Shown piece by piece: positions 1 to 4,781 of a stretch of DNA of 7,304 nucleotides. Position 1 is the first letter of the stretch. Each line of letters starts with the position of its first letter. Where the stretch lies: assembly GCA_026417815.1 (NCBI GenBank), contig JAOACN010000436.1:1-7304 (forward strand), read 5' to 3'. This DNA comes from Chloroflexaceae bacterium (lineage in GTDB: Bacteria > Chloroflexota > Chloroflexia > Chloroflexales > Chloroflexaceae). The notes under the pieces are model-generated. The model made no database searches. It saw only the letters and a program-made list of their open reading frames with translations, and had not been told where the DNA came from. A program made the position numbers and the translations under genes.

Positions 1-482
1 GTGTAGCTGGGATCGTCCGATTCGTTGTGACCGTGGCGGCGGTAGCAGAACATGTCCACCACCACGTCCTTGTGAAAGCGCTGGCGAAATTCGAAAGCGA
101 TTTGCACGGCCCGCAAGCAGGCCTCGGGGTCATCGCCGTTAACGTGAAAGATTGGGGCCTGCACCATGCGCGCCACGTCGCTGTACCGCGCCGTGGGGAT
201 GGCGGCGCGCACCTGCGCGTATACCTCGAACGAGGCCCGCGTTCCCAGCACCGGCCCCGGCCCCTCGGCCAGCTTCGCGATGATCGCGGCCGCCTGCTCA
301 GGACGCTTGCCCGCGCAAAACACCACCTCGGGAAAGCCGACCCGCAGGGCGCGGTGCGTATCAAGCCGGGCAAAGCCCAGATCCTCGAAGGGCAGCCGGC
401 GCAACGCTGCCAGGGCCTCCTCGATCCCGGTTTCACTCCGTTGCACCTGTTCCAGCAATGCGCGTAGGGTTTGCTCGTCCAT
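1..482 (-). CDS. Chimeric ORF: LarB N-terminus fused in frame to a 2-oxoglutarate dehydrogenase E1 (SucA) segment; 3' end outside window
   Basis: Reading from the ATG at 482-480 gives 160 complete codons with no stop before the window edge. Residues 1 to about 100 match the N-terminal part of LarB, the carboxylase/hydrolase that starts nickel-pincer cofactor synthesis for lactate racemase. The marks are LPFEDLGFARLDTHRALR (residues 30-47), GFPEVVFCAGKRPEQ (49-63) and an LGTRAS segment (79-84). From about residue 102 the protein is unmistakably SucA, the thiamine-diphosphate E1 subunit of the TCA-cycle 2-oxoglutarate dehydrogenase: QAPIFHVNGDDPEA (108-121), FRQRFHKDVVVDM (132-144) and CYRRHGHNE (146-154). 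The PurE-like catalytic half of LarB is absent. So is the SucA region upstream of this segment, which in the family carries the GDAA...N cofactor motif. Neither function should therefore survive. Recognition of both halves is confident; whether the join is biological or an assembly error is open. A GGGGAAG lies 12 bases before the ATG. Confidence 0.85.
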   Translation of the reverse strand, partial: MDEQTLRALLEQVQRSETGIEEALAALRRLPFEDLGFARLDTHRALRVGFPEVVFCAGKRPEQAAAIIAKLAEGPGPVLGTRASFEVYAQVRAAIPTARYSDVARMVQAPIFHVNGDDPEACLRAVQIAFEFRQRFHKDVVVDMFCYRRHGHNESDDPSY

Positions 483-514
483 GGTTTCGCAGGCTTCCCC
501 GGGGGTGCGTAATG

Positions 515-702
515 GTTCCCGGGAGGGCTGCGCCCTCCCGGACCCTCCCCGTTCAGGCCGTGGCATTCGCGGGAGGGCGCGGTCCTCCCGCACCCTCCCC
601 GTCGGGGTTTTACCTCCACCACCGGGGTGTTCCCGGGAGGGCCGCGCCCTCGCGGACCCTCCCCGTTCAGGCCGTGGCATTCGCGGGAGGGCGCGGCCCT
701 CC
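515..702. repeat. Two 74-bp direct repeats, period 114 bp, each carrying a hairpin
   Basis: The copies at 515-588 and 629-702 differ at three positions by my alignment: T/C at 529/643, C/G at 538/652 and T/C at 583/697. Each begins GTTCCCGGGAGGGC and includes CTCCCCGTTCAGGCCGTGG. In the first copy a perfect 10-bp stem (CCGGGAGGGC, 3-base loop TGC) forms at 519-541; the second copy has the same arms with one broken pair. A second GGGAGGGC...CCTCC dyad lies near the end of each unit. The block resembles the REP-like intergenic repeats of filamentous Chloroflexota, but I do not recognise a named family. Confidence 0.8.
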
Positions 703-774
703 GCGTTCCTTTTGCTCCGCCCGCGGCGGGCGCGTGCCCTGGCGAAGCCAGAACGAGTCTGCCGCCGAAGGCGG

Positions 775-806
775 AAAAGGGTTTCCGGGGAGGCGCCACC
801 TCCCCG
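775..806 (-). terminator. Weak candidate terminator of the MBL hydrolase gene
   Basis: An 8-bp stem CGGGGAGG/CCTCCCCG (786-793 with 799-806, 5-base loop) lies 37 bases past the stop codon at 843-845. On the minus strand it is followed by GAAACCC and then only four T residues (778-775). The T tract is short and displaced, so this may be just another intergenic hairpin. Confidence 0.3.
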
Positions 807-842
807 CACCCCTCTCACGGCAACGTAGGTGCGGACCATGCC

Positions 843-1589
843 TCAAATCTCAATGACCTGCCCATCGCGCCCGATTTCGGCGCTGCCGGTGAAGCCCCCG
901 GCCGCCACCGCGGCCAGGGCCGCCTCCTCGGGCATCGTCCAGCGCGGGCTGTAGTGCACCAGCACCAGCCGCGCCACGCCCGCCGCCGCCGCCAGCGCCC
1001 CGGCCTGCTGCGGGGTGCTATGTCCCGCAAAAGGCGCCGCCGTGGTGGCCTCGTGGATGAGCGTCGTAGCGCCCCGGGCCAGGTCCTCCACCGCCGCGCA
1101 CGGCTCAGTGTCGGCTGAGTAGACCAGGGCGCGGCCCGGGGCCTCGAAGCGCAACGCCAGACCGGGGCGGCTATGCGCTGTCGGCGCAGTCCGCACCTGC
1201 CACCCCTGGTCAAGCGCCAGCGTGTCGCCGGGCTGCAGCGGGCGCCAGTCCGCCGGCACGTGGTACTCGACCTGCATGGCCTCCAGGGTATGCTCCAGCA
1301 ACTGCAACACTGGCGCCAACCCGTAGATGGGCAGCGGCGCCTCGCGCCCGCCCAGGCGCATGCTGAAGATCAACCCCGGCAAGCCGTTGATGTGATCGCA
1401 GTGGCTGTGGGTGATGATGACTCCGGTCAGAACCTGCGGGTCGATCCCGGCCCGCAGGAGCCGCTCGTAGGCGCCGCCTCCCGCGTCAACCAGCAGCGGG
1501 CCGCCCGGCCCGTCCCAGACCATGTGCGTGTGTCCCCGGTCCGCCTCCGGCAGACCCGTTCCCGTCCCCAGCAGGATCATGCGTGGCAT
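843..1589 (-). CDS. RNase Z-like metallo-beta-lactamase-fold hydrolase
   Basis: This 248-residue protein is predicted to be a soluble cytoplasmic two-zinc phosphodiesterase of the RNase Z / ElaC-like group. The fold is marked by LGTGTGLP at residues 7-14, LLVDAGGG at 32-39 and the metal signature THSHCDH at 60-66. A full ligand set is visible: H61, H63, D65, H66, H139, D160 (YSADTEP) and H212 (LVHYSP). The HEATT (179-183) and HST (190-192) motifs are typical of RNase Z. The family enzyme for tRNA 3' processing is usually around 300 residues and has a glycine/proline-rich exosite arm between the H139-type and D160-type ligands. Here only 20 residues separate them, so the tRNA-clamping arm is absent and the substrate is uncertain. 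AGGAA lies 8 bases before the ATG (1598-1602). It is probably its own transcription unit, because a terminator precedes it. The family is confident, the substrate is not. Confidence 0.88.
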   Translation of the reverse strand: MPRMILLGTGTGLPEADRGHTHMVWDGPGGPLLVDAGGGAYERLLRAGIDPQVLTGVIITHSHCDHINGLPGLIFSMRLGGREAPLPIYGLAPVLQLLEHTLEAMQVEYHVPADWRPLQPGDTLALDQGWQVRTAPTAHSRPGLALRFEAPGRALVYSADTEPCAAVEDLARGATTLIHEATTAAPFAGHSTPQQAGALAAAAGVARLVLVHYSPRWTMPEEAALAAVAAGGFTGSAEIGRDGQVIEI

Positions 1590-1738
1590 GACACCAGTTC
1601 CTGTTGCATAGGCTGCCTGCCCATCATTGCCACATCACATAATCCAACACGCATGTCTTGCGGTTGCATGCCTCCGCGCACATCATAGCACGCCTGCGGG
1701 CGCTTCGCAGGGGGCAAGCCCGCAGGGCCGCGTTCACC

Positions 1739-1775
1739 AAAAAAGGGGTGTGGAAGGGCGCAGCCCTCCCACACC
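1739..1775 (-). terminator. Intrinsic terminator downstream of the MBG-repeat gene
   Basis: On the minus strand a 13-bp stem with one A:C mismatch (1763-1775 with 1747-1759, loop TGC on that strand) is followed by CC and then six T residues (1744-1739). It lies 38 bases past the MBG-protein stop codon and is the best terminator in the window. Its GGGC-loop-GCCC core is the same design as the hairpins in the other spacers. Between it and the MBL hydrolase start, 1693-1726 forms a 9-bp stem with a 16-base loop, and TATGAT on the minus strand at 1687-1682 is a possible -10 box without a clear -35. Confidence 0.8.
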
Positions 1776-1813
1776 TTCGCACACGAGGCCGAGTTCACCG
1801 ATCGCCGATCAGT

Positions 1814-3349
1814 CTATTTTACGAGGAGCGGCAGGTGGATCTGGTAGGTCGTGACCCTCAGCGTGCCCTCCACGTAGGTAATGCTGTAGTTGGGACTTGT
1901 CAGACCAGAAGGCACGATCGGATACGCGCCCGGCGGGCTGCTCTCGGTTGCCGTAGTCGTGAAGCTCAACTCACCCTGCAACACGTCCAGCCCCTCACCG
2001 TTCACGAAGCCAGTGTAGTTCACCGTGAACGGCGGATTGGGATTGCCGAAGGGTCTGGAGGCGTCATTCGCCCTGACGGTTAGCGGGGCCGGAATGATCG
2101 CCAGTGTGCCAGGCTCGAAGGTCAGCGTGTAACGGTCGGCGCCGTATTCTGACAGGCTCAGCGTGCCCTGATTGATGGGATAGTTGCCTACCGGGCTGGT
2201 AATCGTGGTTGAGGTTACCAGACTACCGGTCAACACCTGCTCCAGCGTATCACCGCCCCGCAGATTTGCGGTGTAGGTCAGGCTCGGATTCGCCGCCCCG
2301 TAGGTCCGGCTGCGGTTGTTGGCAACGACCGTCAGCGGGGCGCGGGTCACGGTCAATGTGCTCGGCACGAAGCTGTTAAGCGTGTAGCGCGCGGCGCCGT
2401 AGCCGCTCAACGCGAGCGACCCCTGGGTGATCGGGTAGGTCCCCACCGGAGAATTGACCGTGGCGGTCGTTCCCAGGAAGCCCGTGAATACCTGGTCAAC
2501 CCTATCGCCGTTGCGTAGATTGGCGGTGTAGCTCAGCGTTGGATCAGCCTGGCCGTATTCGCGGCTCTGGCCACTGGCAACCACCGTGAGCGGAGCGCGC
2601 GTGACGGTCAGTGTGCCGGGCACGAAGTTGACCGTGTACCGCCGCGCCCCGTAATCGGTCAGCCGCAGCGTCCCCTGGGTGATCGCATAGGTTCCCGCTG
2701 GACTGCCAGGATTCGCTTCCGTCGCGAGCGCGCCGGTCAGCACCTGGCCAGCGGTGTCACCATTGCGCAGACCTTCCACCGTGTAGGTCAGCGTCGAGTT
2801 CGGGTCGCCGTAGACCCGGCTCTGGTTCACGGCGCGGATCGTCAGCGGGGCGCGCTGCACGCGGATGCGGTAGCCCCGCGCGGCAACCGTTCCCGATCCT
2901 GGCGGCTGATTGGCTTCCCCTGTCACGCCAATGGCGAACGTAATGCCGTTGGGATCGTCGGTTGCCGGCTCGGTTACCGTCCCGCCCGGAGGAGTGGCGA
3001 TCCGCGCCTCGGTTTGACTGTCCTGAATGATCTGGATGCCGGTGGGCAGTCGGGCGCCCAGCGGGGGGTTGTAGGGAGGGTCGCCGACGGGCGGGGGATT
3101 AACGATGAAGAACTGGGTTCCCGTAATCGTGCCGGTGGCTACCAGGCGCACAGGGGGGCCGGAAGGGGGGTAGGGATAGCCGTAAATGGCATCCGGGAGG
3201 GTCGAACCGCCCGGGGGCGTCGGGTCAACATACGCTACGGCGTACACCGCTGAGGTGGCGGTCAGGGCCACCAGGGCGATCAGGAGGGCCGCCAGGGCGC
3301 TGCGGATCGGCACCTTGCGGTACCAGGGGGTGGGGGTGGATGTGCGCAT
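1814..3349 (-). CDS. Secreted protein with four tandem MBG repeats and a C-terminal LPL-type motif
   Basis: This 511-residue protein is probably exported. A basic start (R11, K12, R16) leads into a hydrophobic segment at about 17-39, ending in a signal-peptidase-like AVA at 37-39. Residues 40-166 are proline/glycine-rich, with a possible divergent immunoglobulin-like unit. Four MBG (YDG-type, beta-sandwich) repeats then begin at residues 167, 252, 337 and 421, each opening with APLT and carrying an SR.YG or SR.FG motif and later a GTL.V- or STL.V-type end. Such repeats occur in large bacterial surface proteins and adhesins; a specific role cannot be assigned. The protein ends IHLPLLVK, like the short LPL tails I associate with secreted Chloroflexota proteins. 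An in-frame ATG at 3412 would add 21 arginine-rich residues but has no ribosome site, whereas AAGGAG sits 6 bases before the ATG at 3349. There are no catalytic motifs. Confidence 0.85.
   Translation of the reverse strand: MRTSTPTPWYRKVPIRSALAALLIALVALTATSAVYAVAYVDPTPPGGSTLPDAIYGYPYPPSGPPVRLVATGTITGTQFFIVNPPPVGDPPYNPPLGARLPTGIQIIQDSQTEARIATPPGGTVTEPATDDPNGITFAIGVTGEANQPPGSGTVAARGYRIRVQRAPLTIRAVNQSRVYGDPNSTLTYTVEGLRNGDTAGQVLTGALATEANPGSPAGTYAITQGTLRLTDYGARRYTVNFVPGTLTVTRAPLTVVASGQSREYGQADPTLSYTANLRNGDRVDQVFTGFLGTTATVNSPVGTYPITQGSLALSGYGAARYTLNSFVPSTLTVTRAPLTVVANNRSRTYGAANPSLTYTANLRGGDTLEQVLTGSLVTSTTITSPVGNYPINQGTLSLSEYGADRYTLTFEPGTLAIIPAPLTVRANDASRPFGNPNPPFTVNYTGFVNGEGLDVLQGELSFTTTATESSPPGAYPIVPSGLTSPNYSITYVEGTLRVTTYQIHLPLLVK
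1847..2851 (-). repeat. Four tandem MBG-domain coding repeats (about 84-85 codons each)
   Basis: The units run 2851-2597, 2596-2342, 2341-2090 and 2089-1847, so the period is 255, 255 and 252 bases. Units 1 to 3 share the pattern APLT, SR.YG, LTYT or LSYT, GD...QV.TG, SP.G.Y.I.QG and YGA.RYT. Unit 4 is the most divergent (SRPFGNPN, then SPNYSITYVEGTLRV). The coding DNA has diverged enough that the units are not near-identical, so this is an old internal duplication and the assembly is probably not collapsed here. Confidence 0.85.
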
Positions 3350-3355
3350 CCTCTG

Positions 3356-3361
3356 CTCCTT
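3356..3361 (-). promoter_or_regulatory. Ribosome binding site that fixes the MBG-protein start
   Basis: AAGGAG on the minus strand lies 6 bases before the ATG at 3349-3347. It supports this start over the upstream in-frame ATG at 3412, which has no purine-rich site before it. Confidence 0.85.
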
Positions 3362-3551
3362 GTCTCGACGACGATGAAAACGACGGTCTCCGATGGCCGC
3401 CGGAGACGGCATCCATGGGTACTACACGGCAGCGCTAGCTCGGTAATACGCTTATCCGGTACGCTAGTACGGATGTATGAGAAATGCGTGAGCCCCTCCC
3501 CGCGAACTGAATGAAAAGCCTGTCACCCGGCGTTTCGCTTGCGCATAACGA

Positions 3552-3589
3552 AGGGGGATGGCGGGAAACCCCTTTCCCGCCATCCCCCT
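3552..3589. repeat. Perfect 17-bp intergenic hairpin
   Basis: The arm AGGGGGATGGCGGGAAA (3552-3568) pairs without mismatch with 3573-3589 around a CCCC loop. No T tract follows on either strand, so it is not a classic terminator. The GGGGGATGG...GGAAA core recurs in the spacer at 4497-4523, which suggests a dispersed hairpin repeat family. Confidence 0.85.
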
Positions 3590-3773
3590 CGTAACTGACC
3601 GGCGACGCGGCCGCCCGGCCAGTGAGCCAGCCGGGGCCGCGAGCACTGCGCCCTCCCGGAGAACCGGGGAAACCAGCTCCCCCGCCTCGCTGCCGATTGC
3701 GAGGGCGCATCCTCCCGGGAGAACCCTATCCTGTCATTGCGCGGCTTCGCCGTACAACGCCAGGCGCTCGTCA

Positions 3774-4421
3774 TCACTCCATTGCCACGATGCGCTTGCG
3801 CAGGGCGTAGATCGCCGCCTGGGTGCGATCGGCCAGGTGGAGCTTGGATAAAATGTTGCTCACGTGGGTCTTGACCGTCTTTTCCGAGACGATCAAGGCT
3901 TCGGCGATCTCCTTGTTCGATTTGCCCCGGGCAATCAGGCGCAGCACCTCCAGTTCGCGGGGGGTGAGTTGTTCGACAGGGGCTTCGTCGGGCCGCGGGG
4001 CGCTGAACTCCTGCATGAGCCGGGCGGCGACCTCGGGGTGCAGCACAGCTTCGTTGCGTTGCGCGGCGCGAATGGCGTGGGCCAGCTCCTCCGGCGAGAC
4101 GTCCTTGAGCAGGTAGGAGATCGCGCCGGCCTTGATCGCCGGGAAGACCTTGTTGTCGTCGGCGAAGCTGGTGAGCACGATCACCCGCGTGTTGGGGCTG
4201 GCGGCCTTGATCTGACGGGTGGCTTCGACCCCGTCAATGCCGGGCATCACCAGGTCCATCAGCACCACGTCGGGGATCAGCTCGCGCGCCAGTTGCACGC
4301 CCTCTTCGCCGCTGGAGGCCTCGCCGACGATCTCGATGTCCTCCTGTAACTCCAGAAAATCCCGCAATCCCTGGCGGACCACGCGGTGGTCATCGATCAG
4401 CAGCACGGTGATAGGATCCAC
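3774..4421 (-). CDS. NarL/FixJ-family two-component response regulator
   Basis: This 215-residue protein has the two-domain layout of NarL-type DNA-binding regulators. The receiver domain (about 4-122) has the acidic pair D10-D11, phospho-acceptor D56 in VVLMDLVMPG, T84 in VIVLTSF, Y103 and K106 in YLLKD. A short linker containing APRPDEAP leads to a LuxR-type helix-turn-helix (about 150-210): LTPRELEVLRLIARGKSNKE, then the recognition-helix region SEKTVKTHVSNILSKL. All phosphorylation residues are intact, so it should be activated by a histidine kinase, most plausibly the HisKA_3 kinase encoded just upstream on the same strand. NarL regulators and HisKA_3 kinases normally pair. The start is a GTG preceded by AAAGGA at 6 bases. 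The 358-base spacer before it suggests its own promoter or post-transcriptional control. Target genes are unknown. Confidence 0.95.
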   Translation of the reverse strand: MDPITVLLIDDHRVVRQGLRDFLELQEDIEIVGEASSGEEGVQLARELIPDVVLMDLVMPGIDGVEATRQIKAASPNTRVIVLTSFADDNKVFPAIKAGAISYLLKDVSPEELAHAIRAAQRNEAVLHPEVAARLMQEFSAPRPDEAPVEQLTPRELEVLRLIARGKSNKEIAEALIVSEKTVKTHVSNILSKLHLADRTQAAIYALRKRIVAME

Positions 4422-4427
4422 GGATTG

Positions 4428-4433
4428 TCCTTT
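4428..4433 (-). promoter_or_regulatory. Ribosome binding site for the GTG-initiated response regulator
   Basis: AAAGGA on the minus strand is 6 bases before the GTG codon at 4421-4419 and supports this non-ATG start. Confidence 0.8.
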
Positions 4434-4496
4434 CCTGAGGTGAACATAGCCCCCTCACGGGAGGGTCGGGTCGTCGTCAATCCGGCCGGTTACAGG

Positions 4497-4515
4497 GGGG
4501 AAACCAGGTTTCCCC
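4497..4515. repeat. Short intergenic hairpin, GGGGAAAC/GTTTCCCC
   Basis: An 8-bp perfect stem (4497-4504 with 4508-4515) closes a 3-base loop. It is followed by ATCCCCCTG, so on the opposite strand it reads GGGGGATGGGGAAACC, close to one arm of the 3552-3589 hairpin. Confidence 0.7.
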
Positions 4516-4526
4516 ATCCCCCTGCC

Positions 4527-4699
4527 TCTCAGGTGTAAGGTTTTTCGAGCGAGAAGGGGTTTTCGGCATTCCAATGCGCTTCCGATCCTCACCCCCCTGC
4601 CCCCCTCTCCACCATAGGTGGAGAGGGGGAATTGGGCGTCCTGATGCCCCAGATCGCGAATGTGACGCGAGGATGTGCCGGAAAACCCTACGCCTGAGA
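4527..4699. mobile_element. Possible miniature inverted-repeat element or IS remnant
   Basis: The left end TCTCAGGTGTAAGG plus TTTTTCG (4527-4547) matches the reverse complement of 4679-4699 at 18 of 21 positions. CATCCCCCTGCC directly abuts the left end (4515-4526) and starts two bases beyond the right end (4701-4712). Inverted ends inside short direct repeats are the layout of a non-autonomous transposable element. It has no transposase and no coding capacity. The caution is that CATCCCCCT also occurs in the hairpin repeat at 3581-3589, so the direct repeats may not be a target-site duplication. Confidence 0.4.
4601..4629. repeat. Perfect 13-bp hairpin inside the kinase-regulator spacer
   Basis: CCCCCTCTCCACC (4601-4613) pairs fully with 4617-4629 around an ATA loop. 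Neither strand has a T tract after it, so an intrinsic terminator is not supported. It sits roughly midway between the inverted ends of the possible miniature element. Confidence 0.8.
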
Positions 4700-4746
4700 A
4701 CATCCCCCTGCCCGGGGAAGGGCGCCAGCGGCCCCGCGCCGCCCGG

Positions 4747-4781
4747 AGGGCGATGGGGAACCCGGCGCTCCCCATCGCCCT
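4747..4781. repeat. 13-bp hairpin overlapping the sensor-kinase stop codon
   Basis: AGGGCGATGGGGA (4747-4759) pairs fully with 4769-4781 around a 9-base loop. The distal arm covers two bases of the kinase TAG codon (4782-4780). No T tract follows, so it may protect the 3' end of the message or cause Rho-type termination rather than act as an intrinsic terminator. Confidence 0.75.

Larger units (their letters stand above)
483..842. other. Gene-free spacer rich in GC hairpins and direct repeats
   Basis: This 360-base stretch separates the stop of the MBL hydrolase from the start of the LarB-SucA frame. Open frames run through it in several phases, but they encode only R/P/G-rich low-complexity strings and look like by-products of GC richness. 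It contains a 74-bp direct repeat (515-588 and 629-702), short hairpins at 519-541, 718-732 and 762-774, and a longer one at 786-806. I see no recognisable sigma-70 promoter; any promoter for the downstream frame is hidden in the repeats. Confidence 0.7.
3350..3773. other. Gene-free spacer between response regulator and MBG-protein gene
   Basis: These 424 bases hold no convincing gene. The part nearest the MBG gene is less GC-rich and probably carries its promoter. A weak sigma-70-like pair on the minus strand is CATACA (3479-3474), 17 bases, then GATAAG (3456-3451). A 7-bp stem (3386-3392 with 3401-3407) would lie in the leader. The part nearest the regulator has the large hairpin at 3552-3589 and two related direct repeats, around 3639-3664 and 3697-3724, sharing a core like CCTCCCGG(G)AGAACC. 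I see no T-tract terminator after the regulator gene. Confidence 0.65.
4422..4779. other. Structured gene-free spacer between sensor kinase and response regulator
   Basis: These 358 bases hold no supported gene but at least three strong hairpins (4497-4515, 4601-4629, 4747-4781) and a pair of imperfect inverted repeats (4527-4547 and 4679-4699). TTGACG on the minus strand (4478-4473) resembles a -35 box, but the next -10-like TATGTT is 26 bases away, so I do not call a promoter. A CCCTC/GAGGG dyad lies just upstream of the regulator's ribosome site. Confidence 0.7.

Noticed and set aside
515..702. The spaced repeat as a CRISPR fragment
   Set aside because: There are only two units, each 74 bp and longer than CRISPR repeats, with a 40-bp gap of similar low-complexity sequence and no cas genes.
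166..1118. Overlapping plus-strand open frames across the spacer at 483-842 and into the MBL hydrolase
   Set aside because: They are arginine/proline/glycine-rich, translate the direct repeats, and overlap clearly conserved minus-strand genes.
3350..3412. Upstream ATG at 3412 as the start of the MBG protein
   Set aside because: It would put 21 arginine-rich residues in front of a normal signal sequence and has no Shine-Dalgarno sequence, while AAGGAG sits 6 bases before the ATG at 3349.
3435..3851. Several 60-97-codon open frames on both strands in the spacer before the MBG gene
   Set aside because: They translate the hairpin repeats, have no ribosome site or family resemblance, and contradict each other in frame and strand.
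4601..4629. 13-bp hairpin as an intrinsic terminator of the kinase gene
   Set aside because: No T tract follows on the minus strand, and it lies about 150 bases past the stop codon.
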